The position numbers and the translations under genes were made by a program. Shown here piece after piece: positions 51,573-64,000 of a stretch of 64,000 nt of DNA; the stretch's first letter is position 1; each line of letters begins with the position of its first letter. The notes beneath the pieces were generated by a model. That model made no database searches. It was not told the DNA's origin and saw only the letters and a list, made by a program, of their open reading frames with translations. The stretch covers positions 17,980,001-18,044,000 of the forward strand of contig OZ059897.1 of NCBI GenBank assembly GCA_964057225.1. Direction: 5' to 3'. Source of the stretch: Auanema rhodensis. Its lineage: Eukaryota; Nematoda; Chromadorea; Rhabditida; Rhabditidae.

Positions 51573-52625
51573 GCTTAATACAAAAATTAGTTATAATCGT
51601 TTGAAAAATGATGCATTAGTGTATGTTGAGTTTCCATGTACACTCAACATTGCTTCCAAAAACATTTTGACAAAAATTTTTTCGAAAAATTTCAAAATAA
51701 TTTAGCAAAAAGTAGATGCTTTTAGATTCCATTTTTCAAGGCAAAGACGATGGACAATGTTATTCAACGAAAAAATTAATTCTTCAGGGTGAAAATTGAG
51801 GATATAAGTGTGAACTTATATCAGTTGATATCTCGGTGCATTTTTAAGCTAGCGCAAATCTGATAACACAGATCGACGCAGCTTAAAAATCCGCATCGAA
51901 TGCACTATACTACATTGAGAAACGCTTAATACAAAAATTAGTTATAATCGTTTGAAAAATGATGCATTAGTGTATGTTGAGTTTCCATGTACACTCAACA
52001 TTGCTTCCAAAAACGTTTTGACAAAAATTTTTTCGAAAAATTTCAAAATAGTTTAGCAAAAAGTAGATGTTTTTAGATTCCATTTTTCAAGGCAAAGACG
52101 ATGGACAATGTTATTCAACGAAAAAATTAATTCTTCAGGGTGAAAATTGAGGATATAAGTGTGAACTTATATCAGTTGATATCTCGGTGCATTTTTAAGC
52201 TAGCGCAAATCTGATAACACAGATCGACGCAGCTTAAAAATCCGCATCGAATGCACTATACTACATCGAGAAACGCTTAATACAAAAATTAGTTATAATC
52301 GTTTGAAAAATGATGCATTAGTGTATGTTGAGTTTCCATGTACACTCAACATTGCTTCCAAAAACGTTTTGACAAAAATTTTTTCGAAAAATTTCAAAAT
52401 AGTTTAGCAAAAAGTAGATGTTTTTAGATTCCATTTTTCAAGGCAAAGACGATGGACAATGTTATTCAACGAAAAAATTAATTCTTCAGGGTGAAAATTG
52501 AGGATATAAGTGTGAACTTATATCAGTTGATATCTCGGTGCATTTTTAAGCTAGCGCAAATCTGATAACACAGATCGACGCAGCTTAAAAATCCGCATCG
52601 AATGCACTATACTACATTGAGAAAC
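51573..52625 (+). repeat. A-B-B monomers after the duplication
   Basis: Monomers at 51573, 51924 and 52275. Together with the first two of the following C run they repeat the order A-B-B-C-C of the duplicated block (46312-48064), but without its rare marks, so they may represent its ancestral form. Confidence 0.88.
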
Positions 52626-53675
52626 GCTTAATACAAAAATTAGTTATAATCGTTTGAAAAATGATGCATTAGTGTATGTTGAGTTTCCATGTACACTCAA
52701 CATTGCTTCCAAAAACATTTTGACAAAAATTTTTTCGAAAAATTTCAAAATAATTTAGCAAAAAGTAGATGCTTTTAGATTCCATTTTCAAGGCAAAGAC
52801 GATGGACAATGTTATTCAACGAAAAAATTAATTCTTCAGGGTGAAAATTGAGGATATAAGTGTGAACTTATATCAGATGATATCTCGGTGCATTTTTAAG
52901 CTAGCGCAAATCTGATAACACAGATCGACGCAGCTTAAAAATCCGCATCGAATGCACTATACTACATTGAGAAACGCTTAATACAAAAATTAGTTATAAT
53001 CGTTTGAAAAATGATGCATTAGTGTATGTTGAGTTTCCATGTACACTCAACATTGCTTCCAAAAACATTTTGACAAAAATTTTTTCGAAAAATTTCAAAA
53101 TAATTTAGCAAAAAGTAGATGCTTTTAGATTCCATTTTCAAGGCAAAGACGATGGACAATGTTATTCAACGAAAAAATTAATTCTTCAGGGTGAAAATTG
53201 AGGATATAAGTGTGAACTTATATCAGATGATATCTCGGTGCATTTTTAAGCTAGCGCAAATCTGATAACACAGATCGACGCAGCTTAAAAATCCGCATCG
53301 AATGCACTATACTACATTGAGAAACGCTTAATACAAAAATTAGTTATAATCGTTTGAAAAATGATGCATTAGTGTATGTTGAGTTTCCATGTACACTCAA
53401 CATTGCTTCCAAAAACATTTTGACAAAAATTTTTTCGAAAAATTTCAAAATAATTTAGCAAAAAGTAGATGCTTTTAGATTCCATTTTCAAGGCAAAGAC
53501 GATGGACAATGTTATTCAACGAAAAAATTAATTCTTCAGGGTGAAAATTGAGGATATAAGTGTGAACTTATATCAGATGATATCTCGGTGCATTTTTAAG
53601 CTAGCGCAAATCTGATAACACAGATCGACGCAGCTTAAAAATCCGCATCGAATGCACTATACTACATTGAGAAAC
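52626..53675 (+). repeat. Run of three 350-bp type C monomers
   Basis: Monomers at 52626, 52976 and 53326 are each 350 bp with C147, the T-run deletion and A253, and show no difference at the diagnostic sites. This is the only run of three C copies in the window. Confidence 0.92.
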
Positions 53676-55429
53676 GCTTAATACAAAAATTAGTTATAAT
53701 CGTTTGAAAAATGATGCATTAGTGTATGTTGAGTTTCCATGTACACTCAACATTGCTTCCAAAAACATTTTGACAAAAATTTTTTCGAAAAATTTCAAGA
53801 TAGTTTAGCAAAAAGTAGATGTTTTTAGATTCCATTTTTCAAGGCAAAGACGATGGACAGTGTTATTCAACGAAAAAATTAATTCTTCAGGGTGAAAATT
53901 GAGGATATAAGTGCGAACTTATATCAGTTGATATCTCGGTGCATTTTTAAGCTAGCGCAAATCTGATAACACAGATCGACGCAACTTAAAAATCCGCATC
54001 GAATGCACTATACTACATTGAGAAACACTTGATACAAAAATTAGTTATGATCGTTTGAAAAATGATGCATTAGTGTATGTTGAGTTTCCAAGTACACTCA
54101 ACATTGCTTCCAAAAACATTTTGACAAAAATTTTTTCGAAAAATTTCAAAATAATTTAGCAAAAAGTAGATGTTTTTAGATTCCATTTTTCAAGGCGAAG
54201 ACGATGGACAATGTTATTCAACGAAAAAATTAATTCTTCAGGGTGAAAATCGAGGATATAAGTGTGAACTTATATCAGTTGATATCTCGGTGCATTTTTA
54301 AGCTAGCGCAAATCTGATAACACAGATCGACGCAGCTTAAAAATCCGCATCGAATGCACTATACTACATCGAGAAACGCTTAATACAAAAATTAGTTATA
54401 ATCGTTTGAAAAATGATGCATTAGTGTATGTTGAGTTTCCATGTACACTCAACATTGCTTCCAAAAACATTTTGACAAAAATTTTTTCGAAAAATTTCAA
54501 AATAATTTAGCAAAAAGTAGATGTTTTTAGATTCCATTTTTCAAGGCAAAGACGATGGACAATGTTATTCAACGAAAAAATTAATTCTTCAGGGTGAAAA
54601 TTGAGGATATAAGTGTGAACTTATATCAGATGATATCTCGGTGCATTTTTAAGCTAGCGCAAATCTGATAACACAGATCGACGCAGCTTAAAAATCCGCA
54701 TCGAATGCACTATACTACATTGAGAAACGCTTAATACAAAAATTAGTTATAATCGTTTGAAAAATGATGCATTAGTGTATGTTGAGTTTCCATGTACACT
54801 CAACATTGCTTCCAAAAACATTTTGACAAAAATTTTTTCGAAAAATTTCAAAATAATTTAGCAAAAAGTAGATGCTTTTAGATTCCATTTTCAAGGCAAA
54901 GACGATGGACAATGTTATTCAACGAAAAAATTAATTCTTCAGGGTGAAAATTGAGGATATAAGTGTGAACTTATATCAGATGATATCTCGGTGCATTTTT
55001 AAGCTAGCGCAAATCTGATAACACAGATCGACGCAGCTTAAAAATCCGCATCGAATGCACTATACTACATTGAGAAACGCTTAATACAAAAATTAGTTAT
55101 AATCGTTTGAAAAATGATGCATTAGTGTATGTTGAGTTTCCATGTACACTCAACATTGCTTCCAAAAACATTTTGACAAAAATTTTTTCGAAAAATTTCA
55201 AGATAGTTTAGCAAAAAGTAGATGTTTTTAGATTCCATTTTTCAAGGCAAAGACGATGGACAATGTTATTCAACGAAAAAATTAATTCTTCAGGGTGAAA
55301 ATTGAGGATATAAGTGCGAACTTATATCAGTTGATATCTCGGTGCATTTTTAAGCTAGCGCAAATCTGATAACACAGATCGACGCAGCTTAAAAATCCGC
55401 ATCGAATGCACTATACTACATTGAGAAAC
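53676..55429 (+). repeat. Mixed monomers D-E-G-C-D
   Basis: Monomers at 53676, 54027, 54378, 54729 and 55079. Both D copies share G124 and C239; the first also has private A185G and G309A. G at 54378 carries A253. The sum is 1754 bp, the same period as the other five-monomer units. Confidence 0.88.
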
Positions 55430-58400
55430 ACTTGATACAAAAATTAGTTATGATCGTTTGAAAAATGATGCATTAGTGTATGTTGAGTTTCCAAGTACAC
55501 TCAACATTGCTTCCAAAAACATTTTGACAAAAATTTTTTCGAAAAATTTCAAAATAATTTAGCAAAAAGTAGATGTTTTTAGATTCCATTTTTCAAGGCG
55601 AAGACGATGGACAATGTTATTCAACGAAAAAATTAATTCTTCAGGGTGAAAATCGAGGATATAAGTGTGAACTTATATCAGTTGATATCTCGGTGCATTT
55701 TTAAGCTAGCGCAAATCTGATAACACAGATCGACGCAGCTTAAAAATCCGGATCGAATGCACTATACTACATTGAGAAACGCTTAATACAAAAATTAGTT
55801 ATGATCGTTTGAAAAATGATGCATTAGTGTATGTTGAGTTTCCATGTACACTCAACATTGCTTCCAAAAACATTTTGACAAAAATTTTTTCGAAAAATTT
55901 CAAAATAATTTAGCAAAAAGTAGATGCTTTTAGATTCCATTTTTCAAGGCAAAGACGATGGACAATGTTATTCAATGAAAAAATTAATTCTTCAGGGTGA
56001 AAATTGAGGATATAAGTGTGAACTTATATCAGTTGATATCTCGGTGCATTTTTAAGCTAGCGCAAATCTGATAACACAGATCGACGCAGCTTAAAAATCT
56101 GCATCGAATGCACTATACTACATTGAGAAACGCTTAATACAAAAATTAGTTATAATCGTTTGAAAAATGATGCATTAGTGTATGTTGAGTTTCCATGTAC
56201 ACTCAACATTGCTTCCAAAAACGTTTTGACAAAAATTTTTTCGAAAAATTTCAAAATAGTTTAGCAAAAAGTAGATGTTTTTAGATTCCATTTTTCAAGG
56301 CAAAGACGATGGACAATGTTATTCAACGAAAAAATTAATTCTTCAGGGTGAAAATTGAGGATATAAGTGTGAACTTATATCAGTTGATATCTCGGTGCAT
56401 TTTTAAGCTAGCGCAAATCTGATAACACAGATCGACGCAGCTTAAAAATCCGCATCGAATGCACTATACTACATCGAGAAACGCTTAATACAAAAATTAG
56501 TTATAATCGTTTGAAAAATGATGCATTAGTGTATGTTGAGTTTCCATGTACACTCAACATTGCTTCCAAAAACATTTTGACAAAAATTTTTTCGAAAAAT
56601 TTCAAAATAATTTAGCAAAAAGTAGATGTTTTTAGATTCCATTTTTCAAGGCAAAGACGATGGACAATGTTATTCAACGAAAAAATTAATTCTTCAGGGT
56701 GAAAATCGAGGATATAAGTGTGAACTTATATCAGTTGATATCTCGGTGCATTTTTAAGCTAGCGCAAATCTGATAACACAGATCGACGCAGCTTAAAAAT
56801 CCGCATCGAATGCACTATACTACATTGAGAAACGCTTAATACAAAAATTAGTTATAATCGTTTGAAAAATGATGCATTAGTGTATGTTGAGTTTCCATGT
56901 ACACTCAACATTGCTTCCAAAAACATTTTGACAAAAATTTTTTCGAAAAATTTCAAAATAATTTAGCAAAAAGTAGATGCTTTTAGATTCCATTTTTCAA
57001 GGCAAAGACGATGGACAATGTTATTCAACAAAAAAATTAATTCTTCAGGGTGAAAATTGAGGATATAAGTGTGAACTTATATCAGTTGATATCTCGGTGC
57101 ATTTTTAAGCTAGCGCAAATCTGATAACACAGATCGACGCAGCTTAAAAATCCGCATCGAATGCACTATACTACATTGAGAAACGCTTAATACAAAAATT
57201 AGTTATAATCGTTTGAAAAATGATGCATTAGTGTATGTTGAGTTTCCATGTACACTCAACATTGCTTCCAAAAACATTTTGACAAAAATTTTTTCGAAAA
57301 ATTTCAAAATAGTTTAGCAAAAAGTAGATGTTTTTAGATTCCATTTTTCAAGGCAAAGACGATGGACAATGTTATTCAACGAAAAAATTAATTCTTCAGG
57401 GTGAAAATTGAGGATATAAGTGCGAACTTATATCAGTTGATATCTCGGTGCATTTTTAAGCTAGCGCAAATCTGATAACACAGATCGACGCAGCTTAAAA
57501 ATCCGCATCGAATGCACTATACTACATTGAGAAACGCTTAATACAAAAATTAGTTATAATCGTTTGAAAAATGATGCATTAGTGTATGTTGAGTTTCCAT
57601 GTACACTCAACATTGCTTCCAAAAACATTTTGACAAAAATTTTTTCGAAAAATTTCAAAATAATTTAGCAAAAAGTAGATGCTTTTAGATTCCATTTTCA
57701 AGGCAAAGACGATGGACAATGTTATTCAACGAAAAAATTAATTCTTCAGGGTGAAAATTGAGGATATAAGTGTGAACTTATATCAGATGATATCTCGGTG
57801 CATTTTTAAGCTAGCGCAAATCTGATAACACAGATCGACGCAGCTTAAAAATCCGCATCGAATGCACTATACTACATTGAGAAACGCTTAATACAAAAAT
57901 TAGTTATAATCGTTTGAAAAATGATGCATTAGTGTATGTTGAGTTTCCATGTACACTCAACATTGCTTCCAAAAACATTTTGACAAAAATTTTTTCGAAA
58001 AATTTAAAGATAGTTTAGCAAAAAGTAGATGTTTTTAGATTCCATTTTTCAAGGCAAAGACGATGGACAATGTTATTCAACGAAAAAATTAATTCTTCAG
58101 GGTGAAAATTGAGGATATAAGTGTGAACTTATATCAGATGATATCTCGGTGCATTTTTAAGCTAGCGCAAATCTGATAACACAGATCGACGCAGCTTAAA
58201 AATCCGCATCGAATGCACTATACTACATTGAGAAACGCTTAATACAAAAATTAGTTATAATCGTTTGAAAAATGATGCATTAGTGTATGTTGAGTTTCCA
58301 TGTACACTCAACATTGCTTCCAAAAACATTTTGACAAAAATTTTTTCGAAAAATTTCAAGATAGTTTAGCAAAAAGTAGATGTTTTTAGATTCCATTTTT

Positions 58401-58938
58401 CAAGGCAAAGACGATGGACAATGTTATTCAACGAAAAAATTAATTCTTCAGGGTGAAAATTGAGGATATAAGTGCGAACTTATATCAGTTGATATCTCGG
58501 TGCATTTTTAAGCTAGCGCAAATCTGATAACACAGATCGACGCAGCTTAAAAATCCGCATCGAATGCACTATACTACATTGAGAAACGCTTAATACAAAA
58601 ATTAGTTATAATCGTTTGAAAAATGATGCATTAGTGTATGTTGAGTTTCCATGTACACTCAACATTGCTTCCAAAAACATTTTGACAAAAATTTTTTCGA
58701 AAAATTTCAAAATAGTTTAGCAAAAAGTAGATGTTTTTAGATTCCATTTTTCAAGGCAAAGACGATGGACAATGTTATTCAACGAAAAAATTAATTCTTC
58801 AGGGTGAAAATTGAGGATATAAGTGCGAACTTATATCAGTTGATATCTCGGTGCATTTTTAAGCTAGCGCAAATCTGATAACACAGATCGACGCAGCTTA
58901 AAAATCCGCATCGAATGCACTATACTACATTGAGAAAC
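55430..58938 (+). repeat. Mixed monomers E-A-B-G-A-D-C-D-D-D
   Basis: Ten monomers. The E at 55430 has G322 at 55751, the first of four G322 copies, and is followed by an A monomer with G23 and private C196T and C320T. The A at 56834 has G197A. The D at 57886 has C121A and G124, and T239 with A253. Three successive D copies (57886, 58237, 58588) are not identical. Confidence 0.88.
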
Positions 58939-61395
58939 ACTTGATACAAAAATTAGTTATAATCGTTTGAAAAATGATGCATTAGTGTATGTTGAGTTTC
59001 CAAGTACACTCAACATTGCTTCCAAAAACATTTTGACAAAAATTTTTTCGAAAAATTTCAAAATAATTTAGCAAAAAGTAGATGTTTTTAGATTCCATTT
59101 TTTAAGGCGAAGACGATGGACAATGTTATTCAACGAAAAAATTAATTCTTCAGGGTGAAAATCGAGGATATAAGTGTGAACTTATATCAGTTGATATCTC
59201 GGTGCATTTTTAAGCTAGCGCAAATCTGATAACACAGATCGACGCAGCTTAAAAATCCGCATCGAATGCACTATACTACATCGAGAAACGCTTAATACAA
59301 AAATTAGTTATAATCGTTTGAAAAATGATGCATTAGTGTATGTTGAGTTTCCATGTACACTCAACATTGCTTCCAAAAACATTTTGACAAAAATTTTTTC
59401 GAAAAATTTCAAAATAATTTAGCAAAAAGTAGATGTTTTTAGATTCCATTTTTCAAGGCAAAGACGATGGACAATGTTATTCAACGAAAAAATTAATTCT
59501 TCAGGGTGAAAATCGAGGATATAAGTGTGAACTTATATCAGTTGATATCTCGGTGCATTTTTAAGCTAGCGCAAATCTGATAACACAGATCGACGCAGCT
59601 TAAAAATCCGGATCGAATGCACTATACTACATTGAGAAACGCTTAATACAAAAATTAGTTATGATCGTTTGAAAAATGATGCATTAGTGTATGTTGAGTT
59701 TCCATGTACACTCAACATTGCTTCCAAAAACATTTTGACAAAAATTTTTTCGAAAAATTTCAAAATAATTTAGCAAAAAGTAGATGCTTTTAGATTCCAT
59801 TTTTCAAGGCAAAGACGATGGACAATGTTATTCAACGAAAAAATTAATTCTTCAGGGTGAAAATTGAGGATATAAGTGTGAACTTATATCAGTTGATATC
59901 TCGGTGCATTTTTAAGCTAGCGCAAATCTGATAACACAGATCGACGCAGCTTAAAAATCCGCATCGAATGCACTATACTACATTGAGAAACGCTTAATAC
60001 AAAAATTAGTTATAATCGTTTGAAAAATGATGCATTAGTGTATGTTGAGTTTCCATGTACACTCAACATTGCTTCCAAAAACGTTTTGACAAAAATTTTT
60101 TCGAAAAATTTCAAAATAGTTTAGCAAAAAGTAGATGTGTTTAGATTCCATTTTTCAAGGCAAAGACGATGGACAATGTTATTCAACGAAAAAATTAATT
60201 CTTCAGGGTGAAAATTGAGGATATAAGTGTGAACTTATATCAGTTGATATCTCGGTGCATTTTTAAGCTAGCGCAAATCTGATAACACAGATCGACGCAG
60301 CTTAAAAATCCGCATCGAATGCACTATACTACATCGAGAAACGCTTAATACAAAAATTAGTTATAATCGTTTGAAAAATGATGCATTAGTGTATGTTGAG
60401 TTTCCATGTACACTCAACATTGCTTCCAAAAACATTTTGACAAAAATTTTTTCGAAAAATTTCAAAATAATTTAGCAAAAAGTAGATGTTTTTAGATTCC
60501 ATTTTTCAAGGCAAAGACGATGGACAATGTTATTCAACGAAAAAATTAATTCTTCAGGGTGAAAATCGAGGATATAAGTGTGAACTTATATCAGTTGATA
60601 TCTCGGTGCATTTTTAAGCTAGCGCAAATCTGATAACACAGATCGACGCAGCTTAAAAATCCGCATCGAATGCACTATACTACATTGAGAAACGCTTAAT
60701 ACAAAAATTAGTTATAATCGTTTGAAAAATGATGCATTAGTGTATGTTGAGTTTCCATGTACACTCAACATTGCTTCCAAAAACATTTTGACAAAAATTT
60801 TTTCGAAAAATTTCAAAATAGTTTAGCAAAAAGTAGATGTTTTTAGATTCCATTTTTCAAGGCAAAGACGATGGACAATGTTATTCAACGAAAAAATTAA
60901 TTCTTCAGGGTGAAAATTGAGGATATAAGTGCGAACTTATATCAGTTGATATCTCGGTGCATTTTTAAGCTAGCGCAAATCTGATAACACAGATCGACGC
61001 AGCTTAAAAATCCGCATCGAATGCACTATACTACATTGAGAAACACTTGATACAAAAATTAGTTATGATCGTTTGAAAAATGATGCATTAGTGTATGTTG
61101 AGTTTCCAAGTACACTCAACATTGCTTCCAAAAACATTTTGACAAAAATTTTTTCGAAAAATTTCAAAATAATTTAGCAAAAAGTAGATGTTTTTAGATT
61201 CCATTTTTCAAGGCAAAGACGATGGACAATGTTATTCAACGAAAAAATTAATTCTTCAGGGTGAAAATTGAGGATATAAGTGCGAACTTATATCAGTTGA
61301 TATCTCGGTGCATTTTTAAGCTAGCGCAAATCTGATAACACAGATCGACGCAGCTTAAAAATCCGCATCGAATGCACTATACTACATTGAGAAAC
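58939..61395 (+). repeat. Monomers E-G-A-B-G-D-E
   Basis: Monomers at 58939, 59290, 59641, 59992, 60343, 60694 and 61045. E-G-A-B here resembles the unit at 61396 but has an additional G before D. E at 58939 has A23 and T165; G at 59290 has G322 (59611); A at 59641 has G23; B at 59992 has a private T148G. Confidence 0.88.
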
Positions 61396-63150
61396 ACTTG
61401 ATACAAAAATTAGTTATGATCGTTTGAAAAATGATGCATTAGTGTATGTTGAGTTTCCAAGTACACTCAACATTGCTTCCAAAAACATTTTGACAAAAAT
61501 TTTTTCGAAAAATTTCAAAATAATTTAGCAAAAAGTAGATGTTTTTAGATTCCATTTTTCAAGGCGAAGACGATGGACAATGTTATTCAACGAAAAAATT
61601 AATTCTTCAGGGTGAAAATCGAGGATATAAGTGTGAACTTATATCAGTTGATATCTCGGTGCATTTTTAAGCTAGCGCAAATCTGATAACACAGATCGAC
61701 GCAGCTTAAAAATCCGCATCGAATGCACTATACTACATCGAGAAACGCTTAATACAAAAATTAGTTATAATCGTTTGAAAAATGATGCATTAGTGTATGT
61801 TGAGTTTCCATGTACACTCAACATTGCTTCCAAAAACATTTTGACAAAAATTTTTTCGAAAAATTTCAAAATAATTTAGCAAAAAGTAGATGTTTTTAGA
61901 TTCCATTTTTCAAGGCAAAGACGATGGACAATGTTATTCAACGAAAAAATTAATTCTTCAGGGTGAAAATCGAGGATATAAGTGTGAACTTATATCAGTT
62001 GATATCTCGGTGCATTTTTAAGCTAGCGCAAATCTGATAACACAGATCGACGCAGCTTAAAAATCCGGATCGAATGCACTATACTACATTGAGAAACGCT
62101 TAATACAAAAATTAGTTATGATCGTTTGAAAAATGATGCATTAGTGTATGTTGAGTTTCCATGTACACTCAACATTGCTTCCAAAAACATTTTGACAAAA
62201 ATTTTTTCGAAAAATTTCAAAATAATTTAGCAAAAAGTAGATGCTTTTAGATTCCATTTTTCAAGGCAAAGACGATGGACAATGTTATTCAACGAAAAAA
62301 TTAATTCTTCAGGGTGAAAATTGAGGATATAAGTGTGAACTTATATCAGTTGATATCTCGGTGCATTTTTAAGCTAGCGCAAATCTGATAACACAGATCG
62401 ACGCAGCTTAAAAATCCGCATCGAATGCACTATACTACATTGAGAAACGCTTAATACAAAAATTAGTTATAATCGTTTGAAAAATGATGCATTAGTGTAT
62501 GTTGAGTTTCCATGTACACTCAACATTGCTTCCAAAAACGTTTTGACAAAAATTTTTTCGAAAAATTTCAAAATAGTTTAGCAAAAAGTAGATGTTTTTA
62601 GATTCCATTTTTCAAGGCAAAGACGATGGACAATGTTATTCAACGAAAAAATTAATTCTTCAGGGTGAAAATTGAGGATATAAGTGTGAACTTATATCAG
62701 TTGATATCTCGGTGCATTTTTAAGCTAGCGCAAATCTGATAACACAGATCGACGCAGCTTAAAAATCCGCATCGAATGCACTATACTACATCGAGAAACG
62801 CTTAATACAAAAATTAGTTATAATCGTTTGAAAAATGATGCATTAGTGTATGTTGAGTTTCCATGTACACTCAACATTGCTTCCAAAAACATTTTGACAA
62901 AAATTTTTTCGAAAAATTTCAAAATAGTTTAGCAAAAAGTAGATGTTTTTAGATTCCATTTTTCAAGGCAAAGACGATGGACAATGTTATTCAACGAAAA
63001 AATTAATTCTTCAGGGTGAAAATTGAGGATATAAGTGCGAACTTATATCAGTTGATATCTCGGTGCATTTTTAAGCTAGCGCAAATCTGATAACACAGAT
63101 CGACGCAGCTTAAAAATCCGCATCGAATGCACTATACTACATTGAGAAAC
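61396..63150 (+). repeat. E-G-A-B-D higher-order unit (1755 bp)
   Basis: Monomers at 61396, 61747, 62098, 62449 and 62800, all 351 bp. G carries G322 (62068) and A carries G23. The order restarts at 63151, giving a five-monomer period without a 350-bp member. Confidence 0.9.
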
Positions 63151-64000
63151 ACTTGATACAAAAATTAGTTATAATCGTTTGAAAAATGATGCATTAGTGT
63201 ATGTTGAGTTTCCAAGTACACTCAACATTGCTTCCAAAAACATTTTGACAAAAATTTTTTCGAAAAATTTCAAAATAATTTAGCAAAAAGTAGATGTTTT
63301 TAGATTCCATTTTTTAAGGCGAAGACGATGGACAATGTTATTCAACGAAAAAATTAATTCTTCAGGGTGAAAATCGAGGATATAAGTGTGAACTTATATC
63401 AGTTGATATCTCGGTGCATTTTTAAGCTAGCGCAAATCTGATAACACAGATCGACGCAGCTTAAAAATCCGCATCGAATGCACTATACTACATCGAGAAA
63501 CGCTTAATACAAAAATTAGTTATAATCGTTTGAAAAATGATGCATTAGTGTATGTTGAGTTTCCATGTACACTCAACATTGCTTCCAAAAACATTTTGAC
63601 AAAAATTTTTTCGAAAAATTTCAAAATAATTTAGCAAAAAGTAGATGTTTTTAGATTCCATTTTTCAAGGCAAAGACGATGGACAATGTTATTCAACGAA
63701 AAAATTAATTCTTCAGGGTGAAAATCGAGGATATAAGTGTGAACTTATATCAGTTGATATCTCGGTGCATTTTTAAGCTAGCGCAAATCTGATAACACAG
63801 ATCGACGCAGCTTAAAAATCCGGATCGAATGCACTATACTACATTGAGAAACGCTTAATACAAAAATTAGTTATGATCGTTTGAAAAATGATGCATTAGT
63901 GTATGTTGAGTTTCCATGTACACTCAACATTGCTTCCAAAAACATTTTGACAAAAATTTTTTCGAAAAATTTCAAAATAATTTAGCAAAAAGTAGATGCT
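63151..64000 (+). repeat. E-G-A-B-D unit, truncated by the window edge
   Basis: E at 63151 (A23, T165, G171), G at 63502 (G322 at 63823) and 148 bp of A at 63853 (G23, and C147 at 63999). The unusual E form matches the one at 58939, so this segment with the preceding D (62800-64000) is a copy of 58588-59788 at an offset of 4212 bp, exactly twelve 351-bp monomers. The array continues beyond the window. Confidence 0.9.

Larger units (their letters stand above)
1..64000 (+). repeat. 351-bp satellite DNA array filling the window
   Basis: The entire window is a head-to-tail tandem array. Every monomer can be followed from one start (GCTTAATAC or ACTTGATAC) to the next at 350 or 351 bp, giving 182 complete monomers (1 to 63852) and a 148-bp partial copy. 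All are on the same strand. There is no interruption by unique DNA or a mobile element, and neither array edge is present. Thirty monomers are 350 bp: 29 lack one base at monomer positions 159-164 and one lacks a G at 215-217. I saw no insertion in any copy. Consensus G+C is 108 of 351. Monomers differ from one another at roughly 1-3% of positions. Such length, homogeneity and AT-richness are typical of centromeric or pericentromeric satellites of eukaryotes; the chromosomal location here is inference. I do not recognise the family. Confidence 0.99.

Noticed and set aside
1-64000. CRISPR-like regular repeats.
   Set aside because: The repeat unit is 351 bp with no unique spacers; all sequence between matching positions is itself repeated.
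1-64000. Transposon terminal repeats or insertion within the array.
   Set aside because: The monomer count accounts for every base, so there is no insertion; the inverted repeats are internal to each monomer with no transposase or target-site duplication.

Overview
The whole 64 kb window is one uninterrupted tandem array of an AT-rich satellite. The monomer is 351 bp (about 31% G+C by hand count of the consensus). Taking base 1 as phase 1 (an arbitrary choice), I read 182 complete monomers plus a 148-bp partial one at the right edge, all in the same orientation. Thirty monomers are 350 bp and the rest are 351 bp, which accounts exactly for the last complete monomer ending at 63852. There is no unique sequence, no transposon insertion, no inversion, no RNA gene and no credible protein-coding gene. 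A satellite block of this size and uniformity indicates a eukaryotic nuclear genome, most likely a centromeric, pericentromeric or other heterochromatic block. The base composition and style look like an insect or other invertebrate satellite, but I do not recognise the family and cannot name the organism.

The monomers are very similar: two typical copies differ at only a few of 351 positions. The differences are organised. About 17 recurrent variable sites plus a 1-base T-run deletion sort the copies into seven types (A to G) and four obvious hybrids. The types follow each other in non-random order, giving higher-order repeats (HORs). The layout is: a mixed start (1-3159); two copies of a 1754-bp B-F-B-C-D unit (3160-6667); a D-E dimer duplication and mixed arrangements (6317-15086); a 5-monomer A-B-C-D-E HOR of 1754 bp, about 3.8 copies (15087-21751); a duplicated block whose two copies differ by one whole monomer (22805-27714); mixed sequence with a four-monomer run of type B (27715-32277); a zone carrying repeated G-F modules (32278-41398); a 4-monomer D-E-G-A HOR of 1404 bp, three copies (41399-45609); a 9-monomer, 3157-bp tandem duplication (45259-51572); a run of three 350-bp monomers and mixed sequence (51573-55429); and a last zone (55430-64000) with a private marker and a 5-monomer E-G-A-B-D unit.

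Each monomer carries three inverted repeats able to form hairpins (monomer positions 51-78, 229-250 and 268-318) and an AT-rich dyad around position 110. A notable share of the variable sites are CG/TG or CG/CA alternatives, as expected if the satellite is, or was, CpG-methylated. The array reads as a record of repeated unequal crossover and gene conversion at scales from part of a monomer to at least twelve monomers.
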